Positions 48,801 to 59,300 of a stretch of 64,000 bases of DNA are shown in pieces. Made by a program: the position numbers and the translations under genes. The stretch is from Congeria kusceri. Taxonomy: Eukaryota; Mollusca; Bivalvia; Myida; Dreissenidae. Location of the stretch: assembly GCA_027627225.1 (NCBI GenBank), contig CM051025.1:57537681-57601680 (forward strand). Direction: 5' to 3'. The notes beneath the pieces are model-generated. The model was not told where the DNA came from. It did not search any database and worked only from the letters and a program-made list of their open reading frames with translations. Position 1 is the stretch's first letter. The number at the start of each line of letters is the position of its first letter.

Positions 48801-48888
48801 GACGTTCATGGACTCCAAGTTGGTCCGCGTCTGCATGACCGCTACCATGCGACGTAGACTCTGACGTTGAAGGCCGGAACGAGGACAT
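39813..48888 (-). CDS. Mieap-like protein, gene B (seven coding exons, about 389 aa, premature stop)
   Basis: Exons in transcript order are 48712-48888, 46284-46498, 46004-46061, 42210-42305, 41502-41582, 40387-40479 and 39813-40262. Phases and junctions match gene A exon by exon. I chose the ATG at 48888 (MSSFRPSTSESTSHGSG): it follows a possible TAG acceptor and makes the first exon 59 codons, against 60 in A. An upstream in-frame ATG at 48969 is the alternative (416 aa). Exon 2 is a shorter coiled coil (VKLLEDKIAELENALQSTTR). The Mieap region has ELYDNEWTDAFEEL, FRIYTADLSIQAVCQ, YIEECVKLCWLMNAQDPPLV and VQYIVWPALLLHEGGALLTR. The TAA at 39813 cuts off a tail that is coding in gene C, so the protein lacks the linker and end module. 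The TAA overlaps a GTAAGT, so splicing out of the stop is conceivable. A conserved leader/promoter lies at 49372-49565. Confidence 0.75.
40588..41480. other. Intron 5 of gene B, nothing recognised
   Basis: AT-rich intron sequence between exons 40387-40479 and 41502-41582. No repeats or genes recognised. Confidence 0.4.
42601..45494. mobile_element. Probable extent of the Tigger-like element (ends uncertain)
   Basis: TTAAAGGCACTGTGCC near 42599 and the reverse complement of the sequence near 45494 (TTAAAGGGGCTATAAG) could be worn ends. Further in, TTCTCGCGGTATT (43074-43086) is the exact inverse of AATACCGCGAGAA (45349-45361). More copies of TCTCGCGGTA lie near 42886 and 45370. These inverted blocks frame the transposase relic, but the exact ends and TA duplication cannot be fixed. 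Confidence 0.4.
43248..44906 (-). pseudogene. pogo/Tigger-type DDE transposase, broken by one nonsense codon and frameshifts
   Basis: Starts at 44906 with a helix-turn-helix of the CENP-B/pogo kind (MSVYRASRVYGVPESTLRDR). A TGA at 44622-44624 sits where a Trp codon is likely. The frame resumes with GWFYGLLSRWDELK and the first catalytic Asp in RIYNIDETGFSAEHTPPK (44430-44380). A T10 run at about 44173-44182 shifts the frame by one. The other frame then carries VLYDGHKSHLSLTLT (second Asp) and HLTKPLDVGVYGPLKRYY (third Asp). A further shift near 43920 leads to AFRKAGIFPYNRNII. The end (43420-43248) is a small Cys-rich domain, DLCCVCGKRF...CTSLV...FRCVHCPEE. The family moves DNA flanked by TA. 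This copy lies in intron 3 of gene B on the same strand. Confidence 0.85.
46540..48290. repeat. Tandem array, unit about 365-405 bp, five diverged copies, in intron 1 of gene B
   Basis: Landmarks TAGGGGT.AC (46613, 46988, 47353), TAGGGTCACCG (about 47749) and a looser copy near 48155 recur with the same companions. The companions are ACTAAAACAGTCTTAAAAA before each landmark, then GGAAATATTGGGTTT, GTTTCGTTTGGCAATATACA and TTAATGGACGCTTAAGGAG. It fills most of the intron between coding exons 1 and 2. Confidence 0.75.
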
Positions 48889-49371
48889 GTTGTTGGAACT
48901 AGTATTATTATTACTAGATTTAACAAAATTGCTTACGTACTTACGTACAATAGCATCAAGTGAATGCATTTTAAATTACGAATACATATTTGTTTACAGT
49001 GAAAGGAATCCATGATAAAAAAACATGCAATAAGGTGAACATAATGTGGTATCAAGCTTAAAGTAAGTTTAAAACTATCTCCTTAACATATTTAGCAAGA
49101 TATCAGTTGTAAAAGACAAACACTTTCCTTAAGCGGCTCCAACCAACAAGTCATTAAATTATGTAGTCTTCACACGCACACGCATGCGCAAACACATGCA
49201 TATAAGTTTTATATTTACAGACAGTTAACCATGTTCCATATCTGTTACACAATGTAAAATGTCATTCGTTAAGTAGTTTCAAATTTGGTTTAAGTAAATT
49301 AAATAGCAAAAGAAGCAAAATTAAAAAAAAACAACTATTTAAACGTTTCAATTGTATTAGTTTCAACAAAC

Positions 49372-49565
49372 CTTTTCACGACGTAGGTGTTTACCTTCCG
49401 GAGAGTTTAAACGTAACTCGATGCGAACATGTATAACCTGACCAAAGGTTCTACTATCTAAACAAGACTGGTAGCACCGGACAAAGAAAAAGAAAACGAA
49501 AGAGGACGTAAATTATTACTTCTGCTTTATGTGACTTCATGGAATTGACTCATATCTGATATACT
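49372..49565 (-). promoter_or_regulatory. Presumed promoter and untranslated first exon of gene B
   Basis: Homologous to 37525-37725 upstream of gene A. It holds a conserved minus-strand donor AAG|GTTTGT (49371-49366), preceded on that strand by CCTACGTCGTGAA. GAAAACGAAAGAGG (49492-49505) is extended on its left to GAAAAAGAAAACGAAAGAG, giving overlapping GAAANNGAAA cores. GTGACTTCATGG is also shared. Function as an IRF-responsive promoter is inferred. Confidence 0.6.
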
Positions 49566-50259
49566 ATACCCAACTTGAATGCCGTTCCGAAGAATGTGTT
49601 ATTCGTACCGAGTCTAACATAACTCACTATAGGCTAAATGTATTTCGTTACTCGACGTTCAATAATTACAAAGCGTAGTGTCATAAATAAGTGTTGCGAG
49701 TATTTAACAAATACAAAGCGCACCATTGTTTTGATCGTGAAATATTCTCATGTAGATTATGTACACTTAAAATTAACTTGGTCTCAAGTTTGAAAGTTTT
49801 GCGATTATAAATTCGAATATTTTGAAACAATGGATAATTAATAAGCTGATAAATCGTATTATTGAAAATGAAAACATTATTGACTAATATGTGTACATGC
49901 AAGATGCACAATAAAATAATCACATTTATTCAGACAATGTGTACGAAAAGAAAGATTTCCATTATAAATGAAAAAAATGCTATCATATTATATAAATATA
50001 CATTATAAATTTGCCTTATATAAATAAATTGCAGCTTATACACCAATTATAAAACTTCAAACCCAAACAGCAAGAGCTCACGACGTAGCATCCGTTAGAT
50101 CAAATAGCAATTACTTGTGCATATACGATGGTTATACATGATACCCTCCATTCTGACACCAAAATATAAAAAAAAGAAATGACGACAATAACCATGATCT
50201 GAATTATACAATGTTTTTATCCGGGAATGCGTATACCCTTTTCACACTTCACACGTTCA
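49566..50259. other. Upstream of gene B, nothing recognised
   Basis: AT-rich intergenic sequence. The open frame at 49681-49923 (-) has no recognisable features. Confidence 0.4.
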
Positions 50260-51135
50260 TGTATATAAAAAAATGTATGCCCCCACCATCAATGATGGGG
50301 GGCATATAGAGTTTACCCTGTCCGTATGAACGTGTGTACGTATGTCCGTATGTACATGTGTACGTACGCACGTATGTTGGGATTCTTGTCCGGACAATAA
50401 CTTTGTCTAGCATTGGAGGATTTTCAAATAACTTGACAGACATGTTAATCATAATGAGACGGTGTGTCCCAAGGTCCAATGTCGAGGTCACACTTAAAGG
50501 TCAAAGGTCAAATGTAAGAATTTTAAGCCATAGGCCCTGTCCGGAGCATAATTTTGTCCAGCATGAAAGGAATTTAAAATAACTTGGTTGTAGTGTTGAG
50601 CACGGTGAGACGGTGTGTCGCGCGCAAGTATCAGGTTCCTTAGTCCAAGGTCCAGGTCACACTTGAAGGTCAAAGGTCAAATATAAGAATAAGGTCATAT
50701 ACCCTGTGTGGAGCATAATTTTGTCTAGCAGGGAAGAATTTTAAAATAACTTGGCAGAAGTGAAAAGCATTGTGAGTCGGTGTGTCGCGCGCAAGAACCA
50801 GGTCCCTTGGTCCAAGGTCAAGGTCACACTTAAAGGTCAATGGTCAAATTTAAGAATATAAGCCATAGACACTGTCCAGAGCTTGATGTTGTCCAGCAGG
50901 GAAGGATTTTCAAACAAGTTAGCATTAGTGATAAGCACATGCGGTGGTGTGTCGCGTGTTAGAACCAGGTGCCTCGGTCCAAGGTCAAGGTCACACTTAA
51001 AAGTATATGTTTATATATTAAAATTGTTGTCCAGGCAATTATTTTGTCCAGCATTTAAGGATTTTCAAATAACTTCGCAAAAGTGGTAACCATGATCACC
51101 ATCACCAGATTATGTGTCGCATGCAAGAACCTGAT
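50260..51135. repeat. ATGCCCCC-type repeat leading into a tandem array of about 155-170 bp units
   Basis: A near-palindrome ATGCCCCCACCATCAATGAT with GGGGGGCATATAGAG (50278-50312) is followed by (GTACGTATGTCC)-like sequence. Four to five units follow. Each contains GGAGCATAATTTTGTC.AGCA, AATAACTTGGCAGAAGTG, GTGTGTCGCGCGCAAG and GGTCCAAGGTCAAGGTCACA (copies near 50393, 50541, 50711, 50878, 51030). Open frames inside are by-products. Confidence 0.75.
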
Positions 51136-52089
51136 TTGTAAAGTAAGTGAATTACTTTCCTTTATTCATGAGAGTGCAAATCATAATTCAAATATGATAA
51201 AAGGCATTGTGTTTATTCTGATAGCAAGAGTAAGTGAAGCATAAAAGAACCATAACTCATAATTGCCCAAAAGTTTTAATTACTACCCTTTATTGATTTT
51301 TTTGTCAGGACTAAAACTATTGTGTGATAACTCAGCTTATATCACAGATGAGAATACATTAGCATAAAGTACAGTGTAAAATTTCAATTATTCTTTTGCA
51401 AAATAATTAGTATGCATACAGACAAAGCGGCGCCATGTAGATATGGCTGCGTAGGTGTGGGCATCCGTGTCTGTGGACACATTTCTAGTTTACCTTTATT
51501 ACATGCCCAATATTATTATATGAACGTCAGTTTTGTTCTACAATTGCCCAGCTGATGTGCTTGGGGTTGACAAAGACACTTAAATATTCATAGATGTATA
51601 TATGCGACATTGAATTTCTTAGAAGATGTTACGGAATCGGTGCAAATGGACCCTTCTTTGATTCTCATCCTACGACCGAAAAGATAAAAATAGAAGAGAA
51701 CCAATCAGGAACTAGATTATTTAATGTATGGAACATAATATTCAATAAAATAAGTTAAATACAAAAAATACCATAGTATAAAATCCAGAACATAAAATGT
51801 ATATATATTAAATAAACTATATAGAAAAAAAACACATGTAACATTAAAGTCAATATATTATACAGACAGAATACACGGAATAAACTTAAATAATAGAAAC
51901 CACATTACATTCAATAAGATATCATTTATAGTATTGAAAATAAGATTTACTCGTATCTATAATTTAAATGGGCTTACAGATGTTTATTTGTCATGAAATG
52001 TCTTAACTCAAAAAGAAAAGTATCTGGACTAACAAATCCACATATTTTTTTGATGAAAAGCAAACCAATATATTTAGAAAACATACGCC
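51136..52089. other. Intergenic, nothing recognised
   Basis: AT-rich sequence without a supported gene. A short GC-richer patch near 51428-51475 (GCGGCGCCATGTAGATATGG) may belong to the ATGCCCCC repeat family. Confidence 0.4.
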
Positions 52090-52155
52090 TCTGTCAAGGC
52101 TCGAACACACGACCTCGAGGTCAGAAGTATGTCACGATAACCACTAGCCCTAAGG
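52090..52155 (-). repeat. tRNA-like fragment (SINE head or tRNA pseudogene)
   Basis: On the minus strand GGGCTAGTGGTTATCGTGAC resembles a Pol III A box. GGTCGTGTGTTCGAGCCTTG contains a B-box match (GTTCGAGCC) about 50 bases later. The acceptor ends do not pair, so it is not a working tRNA gene. Confidence 0.45.
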
Positions 52156-52439
52156 GGAGTGTATGCATCGGCGTTCGTTCTTAGTGTTTAGCGCTATGTA
52201 ATTGATGTACATCTTTTTAAAATCTAACGCTTGCTTTTACCATTTCAGTTAATATTTATTCACAACAGACGTATTATTTCGAATGTATTTCTGTGTCAGG
52301 ATTATCTTTACGCCGCTTTAAATATCATGTCATTTTCTTCTTAGAATCAGTGACGAAATACATGGAAAGTTTCAATTGCCAATCCGTGAATACAATGAAC
52401 GTCCTTTTAAAATAATATTTTATTAGATGCAAATACCGC

Positions 52440-52900
52440 AATGATTTTTATTTGTATGCCCCCGGCATCTTGATACGAGGGGCGGGCATATAGTGACTGT
52501 CCGGTCCGTCCAGAAGTCCGTGTTTCCGTCCGTCTGTCCGTCCGTGATTTAGTCTGTACGAGGTTAACTAGATTTTGCCGTTTCGTCTAGCACCAACGCC
52601 TCTTACTATAAAACTTGGATACTTACACACTTGTTACTTATGACTATTCCTAACCCACCCATATTACTAATACCATAAACTCACTCACTTTGACCTTGAC
52701 CTTATTTGGACTTATATATAAATAAATTAAATGGGCTATTTTTTGGTTAACTAGATTGTATCGTTTCGTTTAGCACTAACACCGAATAAAGTAACACTTT
52801 GATACTTACACAGTTGATGCTCATGACAATTCCTCATTCACCCATATCGCCAACCTAACTTTGACCTTGACATTGACGTAATTCAACCCCAAAAACAAGA
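52440..52900. repeat. ATGCCCCCGG repeat with CCGTCCGT leader and two diverged units
   Basis: TGTATGCCCCCGGCATCTTG and GGGCGGGCATATAGTGACTG precede GTCCGTCTGTCCGTCCGTG. Two units of about 180 bp follow. Shared phrases are GGTTAACTAGATT.T..CGTTTCGT.TAGCAC, ACTT.GATACTTACACA.TTG and CTTTGACCTTGAC.TT. Confidence 0.6.
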
Positions 52901-53159
52901 ATTCAAATGGGCTGTCCAGCACCAACCGGGGCCATCTGTGTTATCCAACGCAGCGTCTTGTTAGCTCTGGTGGCCGTGTTGTGCAACAGACCAGACAATT
53001 CGAACAATTCGAGCAACTTTGGCAAAGGACCTCCCAAGGTAAATGTTTTGCAATTCTTCGAACATCTTGCCAGGGTTTTACCGTATAGAAGGCGATATCA
53101 TTTAAAAAAATTTTTTTTTTTCAAGTTTAGTTCTTGCGGCCATCTTGTTCAGTAAACCT

Positions 53160-54020
53160 GAACCTATTGAGCCACTTGCGAAGACGACCACCCAATGCAC
53201 TTTCCTTATTGCTGTCATGTCACCGGAGCCATTGAGCAACTATGAAAGCGACCTCCTAAAAAACATTTTTATTTTAACAAAGTCGACTCATTGGTTTCAG
53301 AAGAGATGTCTTTCGCAAATTTAGACAAGCACAAAGACACGCGCGCACGGCATAATCTCACTGGCCTTTTGCCAGTAGAGCTTAATTATGAACTGTTTTA
53401 ACTGTAGGTCTAACATTGATCTATATATTTTTATTTAAAAACTAACAGAATGAATCCTTATTTATGTTTAACGTATAATCGATACTGGTTTCCGTATCTA
53501 GTATCGGAAACCAATGTACCTGACCCAAGTCTAGGCCTGGCGTAACTTAAGGTAACTATTTTACCTTCGTTTTCAATAATTTATTATATTAATATTGACC
53601 TAACATATGTTTTGTTATATACTTTATAGTTCTTAAAAATATATATATCGCCTTGGAAAGCTAATGTAAATATTAATATTAATACAAAACACTCAATTAG
53701 CATTACATGTGCTATAATTTTACGAAATAATACACGTCGCAAACTAAATAGTACGACTCTGATTTCTGATAAGCTTCACATAGCTACATGTTACGCATTA
53801 ATAGTACATTTTTGTTTGATACTGCACAGTACTTTTTGGCAACAAATTGCTATTTTAATATTTCTTTGATGAGTTGTATACGTTTAATAGATCCCTACAT
53901 TCGGTTGGTTAACTAAAATGTATGTTTCACCTATATAGGTGGTGTAACGTTAACACCAGAACAATAGTATTCGATTTTAGCTCCACTGGCCGAAGGCAAT
54001 CGAGCTCATGCCATGGCGGT
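53160..54020. other. Intergenic, nothing recognised
   Basis: No gene identified. The open frame at 52907-53155 (+) just before this lies at the edge of the repeat and has no family signature. Confidence 0.35.
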
Positions 54021-55740
54021 TCCTCCGTCGTGCGTGCGTCCGTGCATGCGTCCGTGCGTGCGTCCGTGCGCGCGTTAACATTTTCTTTAATCGACATCTC
54101 CTCTGAAACCGTTAGGCCGACTTTGATAAAACTTCACAAAAATGTTCCTTGGGAGGTCCTTTAACAAGGTCGCTCAAATAATTCCGGTCCGCTGCAAAAG
54201 ATGGCCGACATAGATATAAACAGAAACATTCTTTAGACGGCATCTTCTCCTAAACCCCTGTGTAGATTTCCAAATAGTTTCACACAAATATTCCTTCAGT
54301 GGTCTCCTACCAAAATTGTTTAAATGGTCTGTTAAAAAAGGCCTCCAGGGGGCGGGGCCATTTTTCCTTATATGACTATGTTGAAAACATTGAAAATCGT
54401 CTTGTCAAAAAATATTTAAAGGCCCTAACAAGGTGTTAGACTTTAAACTGAACATTTAACAATTAACGATGAGATCAAAAACACATTAACTAAATCATTA
54501 TGAGCTAAAAACCTATAGATATTTCCATAAAATAAATGGTATTTAAACTGTTTGAAGTTCATTAAAGTGTTTACATTTTCAACATTAAGAAACTAGACGA
54601 AGTTCCTTGAAATCGTTCAGCTCACCGAATGCTATCGGTGTCGCCACGATGTTCGGTAGTAACTAAAGCTACTGTTTGCAAACATCTAAATTGGAGTATT
54701 AGCGTGTTTGCAATAACCAGTATACAAGTAAACATGTGTTTAAGATGTGATTAAACATACCAACCTAAACACATACAAACTGAGACAATAAGATGACCGT
54801 TTAATTGTATTGTCCGAATTTTGCCACTTTCACCTTTTGTGAGCCTTACAAAACGTTAAAGGGCCAGGCTAGCTCAGTTGCAGCTCTAGACTATCATTCC
54901 GGGAACCGTGAGTTCGAACCTCAGTCCGGCCACATAACTCAATGTGATTGGTCATGAGATTATTTATACGGCCATTCTCCCCAACCTCTGTCTGATTTAA
55001 GTAGGGAGGTTGTCTGTTACTGGCATAGGTATGTGCACTTAGTACTGGTAAACCGCTTAATTCGGCTAAGCTTGCACAGGAAAAAGTGTGCGTAGGTTAA
55101 CTGACAGAAATACTGTTAAAAACGGCGAAAAAATCCCAACAAACAAACATTAAAAACTTTGATAATCTGATCTGAAACCACTGGTTAGATTACTAAATAA
55201 TTTCAAAGAAATGTTTCTTGGGTGGTTCTCTACCAAAGTTACTCAAATGTTTTCGCTCCGTTTTAGAACGTAGCCGCCAGGGGCAGGGCCATTTTATCTG
55301 ATATGGTCTTATTTAAAACTTTGAAAATCTTCTAGTGAGAAACAACTAGTTGAATTTCAAAATAATATCACAGAAATGGTCTATGGTTTTTTCTTTACAA
55401 ACGTTGCTCAAATGGTTCCGCTCCGTTATAAAATATGGCCGCAAGGGGCATATATCCTATGGCTATTTTGAAACTCTCTTTTTGCAGAAACCACTGGTTG
55501 GATTTCGAAAAAAATTAACAAATATGTTCCTTGGATGGTTCTCTACCAAATCGCTAAAATGATTCCAATTATTTTTCCTAATATAGGTATATTACTTCTT
55601 TCAAAATCCTCATGTCAGTAATCACTGCTTGGATTTCGAAATAATTTCACAGAAATGTTCCTTATGTGGTTCTTTACTAAAATACTTTGAATTAGTTTGA
55701 TTTGTTACTAAAAAATCATGGCCGGCAGAGAGTGGGGCCT
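54020..55740. repeat. GTGCGTCC leader and tandem array of about 150-180 bp units, interrupted by a SINE
   Basis: A (GTGCGTCC)n run (about 54030-54076) precedes units with AACC.CTGGTTGGATTTCGAA, TTTCACAGAAATGTTCCTTG, TGGTTCTCTACCAAAGTTGC, GGTTCCGCTCCGTTA.AA and CAGGGGGCGGGGCCATTTTT. Copies occur near 54115, 54250, 55180, 55345, 55490 and 55620. The unit is the same family as 37780-38560 in opposite orientation. Sequence at 54440-54840 between copies is unique and unassigned. Confidence 0.65.
54862..55155 (+). repeat. tRNA-derived SINE
   Basis: The head GGCCAGGCTAGCTCAGTTGC (54862 onward, A-box-like TAGCTCAGTTG) and GTGAGTTCGAACCTCAGTCC (B box GTTCGAACC near 54911) form a tRNA-like fold. The acceptor stem GGCCAGG pairs with TCCGGCC apart from one mismatch. 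A roughly 200-bp body follows (TAGGTATGTGCACTTAGTAC, TGGTAAACCGCTTAATTCGG). It ends in GGCGAAAAAATCCCAACAAACAAAC. No CCA end or clean anticodon loop supports a real tRNA gene. Confidence 0.7.
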
Positions 55741-56302
55741 TTTTTTCTGATAAAGCATATCAGGGTTCTTTCGCGTTTGACACTCCCTACTTAATAAGCC
55801 AGAGAAGGGATACAGGCTCTCGTGTCCCTCATGTTTTGTATGATGGCTAGTCGCTTTATTTATTAGATTAAAGATAACTAGTTTAAACAGTGAACTAATC
55901 TGTTAAGGATGGTGTATCTTTAGTATAGGGCTTGTACCATGTTATCTTATATAAATATGTTAACGCGTTTATCTGTCCTGGTGTTATCTATGGTTATCTA
56001 TTCTGAAAGGGACTTTGTATTTGTATGTTGTTAATAACGCGCGGTTCAGAATAAATACGTGTGTTTTCATTTTAAGGCCACTCGATTTTCGAGCATACGG
56101 AAAATTTAAAATACATTATATCCTTCACCATAAAGTTTATAAACCAAATAAAAAAATAATATCAATTGGTCCCTTAGTTGTACCTCCATAATCAGGCATC
56201 GCTTAACACATTGCACAAACTTGCCGAAATTATTATGAATATGTTTGTTTTCCAGACAGAACTAGAATCGTTCATCATTACAAGTGACCTTCAGATAAGA
56301 CC
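55741..56302. other. Upstream of the HSPA12-like pseudogene, nothing recognised
   Basis: No coding or repeat structure identified. A CAG (56256-56258) follows a pyrimidine-rich stretch upstream of the ATG at 56303 and could be an acceptor for a leader exon. Confidence 0.35.
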
Positions 56303-59300
56303 ATGACAGCCGCAGTGAGTGCCAAGAAAAATATGATTATGGTAGCGGCCATTGATTTTGGCACTACTTACAGCGGCAATGCATTCTCTTTCAAAGATGC
56401 CTACAATACAGATCCCACGAACATTTACCTCAACCAAGGCTGGGTGGCTGGAACAACGCCGATTGTCTCGTATAAACGTATTCAAGTATACCAGTCATGT
56501 AGGGTGGCATTTTTGCCACGTTTCACCATTGACAGACGTGTTTAGCCAGTTGTATTTTTTATTACTGGAAACTATTTTAGTCTTAAAATTAACACATGTG
56601 TAATACCAATTAGCTAGTCAAATTGTAAGCAGAACGTCTTTTCTTAAATTAAATTTCATAATCGATGAACATGTTGTCGTCAGTAATTTGCATTGATCAA
56701 GTACATAACTAATGAATCAAAGACATTTCATTCTGAATATTCATACTGTATTTATCTTCAAAGCATCAGCTCAGTAAGGTGCCATGCACAGTGAAATATA
56801 AATACTGATTCTAGTCTTCGTCTATTTAAATATGTCATACTAATGTTGTGTAGCCCCAACCGTTGTGTTATTCGACCAGGAAAAGGAGTACAAAGGTTTC
56901 GGGTACGAGGCGGAGTACGCCTACTCGGAACTGGCCCTGAAAACAAGCACCATAACTGGTACTTTTTCCAGATTCAAATGCGTCCTCACGATAAAAAGGT
57001 ATCCAGAATCAGACAAAACATTATACTTGGATTGAATTACCTGTTTATTTTTGACAAATGTTGTTTAACACTTGTCCTTTCAGTAATTGATCAGTCAATA
57101 AAACTAGCACGATTGAACATGTCCATATATGCTCTTGGATCAGATGGGCACTGTAGACAACTGATTTCGTCGGCCAAAAGCTACACATAAAAACGTGGTT
57201 TTACAGCCATGTCCGTGAAAGCTGATGCGAATTTCAGCCTTTTCTTTTAGTAACACAACATAAGATATTTTCTTTAATCCACTTAAAGTGAGCTATCTTC
57301 TTGTATGCTTCACATTACAAAAAGGAATAGTATTCTAATGTTTTATTTCTCGTTTTAATAGCCGGTCTAACAGTATTATGCAATTGCCATTTACATTATA
57401 ATTGAATCGTTCATTTTCTATATTGTTTTCGATCCGTGCCTCAGTAGGCATACCGTAATTATATCCTTTAACCAACGGAGGATTTGAATAATTTTCCAAC
57501 TTGTATCTACGACATTGTTTACAGATTGAAGTGTTGAACATTCGAATCTTTTTGTAATGAATCGGCAGTTGTGTTAACATAAACAACAGCAAACGCAAAA
57601 TAGTGTTATTAAAATCATGCAAAGAATATTTATACATGAATATGTGTACATCAATGTCGAATTCACCCTTAATAATGTCAACAAAAGTAATGATTAATAA
57701 CCATTGATCAATAAATAGGTCGAATATTTATCGTCAACTCGAGGCCTTTGTTATCATCCTTTTCAGGCGGACATCGCTGGCTCCCAACTTACGGTGGCGC
57801 TGGAGCCGGAAACGGCCTCGCTCTATCGCCAGTATCTGCCAACGGAGAAAATCCACGGCAATGTGAAATTCGACGTAGCAAGTCCAGGTTGGAAATATAT
57901 GGTGATCGATCTGGGAGGTATATTCTTCGGTATATATTAGTTACAAGTTACAGAATACACTAATCAATACACCAATCAATATACCAATCAATACACCAAT
58001 CTCATTAAACAGTGAAGGATCTGAAGACATCGTATAATAACAGGTCACGTTCAAATGACCTTCCGATCAATAAAATATCAACCTAGCTGCGCACAATGAA
58101 ATAGCCTTTTGCACAGCCTCGGATTTTGAAAAGTAATGCATTTCCAGCTGATCTTCGAGAATAAATCATTTACAGTTCATGTTATGTTCACGTGGGTAAC
58201 AATGAATATAGTGGTACCATAGGCGATGAAACATCCAAAGTTCAGGTTAATTTTATGCATAGTATTTGTGGTTTTTATTATATGAAGTTTTACTACATCA
58301 TTTTGAAGGCAACAGTTTGATTGGCTCCTGAAAAGGTCATCTGAACGTGACCCCTAATGCGAAGTCATCAGATCCAATCAGCGGATAATATAGCTGCGTC
58401 AGACTGGAGATGATTTTTAATAAGAATACAGCATACACTGGACCGTTGAGTTATTTTGTAATGGTTATGAGAACTGTCCGCCAGCGAATGGAAAAATGTA
58501 CACAACAATAAACAAACGACTCTAAAACTAGCAATTTTAATTTCAGCAAGCAACACAGGATTGTTCAGCATATGGGATATGGTGCAGTTCCTTTTTCTTC
58601 TGTTTTTGTGTTATAAATAAAACAATTCTCTTCATTTGGTTTTCTAGGTGGTACAGCAGATATAACGGTTCACGAGAGACAGTCCGACGGAGGTTTGATG
58701 AAGGTTCACAAGGCAAGCGGATGAGCATGGGGCGGCACAAAGGTGGATGAAGAGTTCCAGTAAATGCTTATTAAAATTATTGGTGGCCCTGTGTGGAGCA
58801 AGTTTTGAGAAAACCACCGGGCGGACTATATGTGCCTACTGCGCGAATTTGAAATGAAAAAAGCGAACTATTAAACCAGAAACATCCAGGAAAATAACAT
58901 TTAAATGTTAGGCATTGTATTAGGCAGATTATCGGCACGTGTGGTACCGGGTTAATGCTTAATGAAAGATTTCAGGTTAAAAACGTGAACTAGTTACTAC
59001 TTGGTATTGGTATGTCCAAAAACATTGTGTACGGTGTGTTCGGTAATTGCGATTTTCTATTGTTTTGTATATTTGCTAAGTTTAAATAGTTCTGACATGG
59101 CTTAGCAGATAGATGCCTGTCGTTGCTCGATTGCTTCAAATTCCGATAAATTGTATATGACGACATTTAAGGTTACAGAGGGCAATGTTGTTGTTTTTTT
59201 TTCAGAATTTCGGAGGTTTTGTGGTTTTTGTTACCGATCTGTTTAACTCGAATTTATGTTTCTGCTACTGCGGTACTACAAAGGTCGTTACTTATGTATG

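Noticed and set aside
48889..48969. Upstream in-frame ATG of gene B as the true start
   Set aside because: Possible, but the ATG at 48888 follows a candidate acceptor and makes the exon 59 codons, matching the 60 of gene A; kept as the alternative.
50249..51089. Open frames with repeated VRTYTCTYGHTYTRSYG-type sequence
   Set aside because: They are translations of the GTACGTATGTCC leader and the tandem array.
54862..54933. Functional tRNA gene
   Set aside because: A and B boxes are present, but the T-stem and acceptor have mismatches, and a SINE body and A-rich tail follow.
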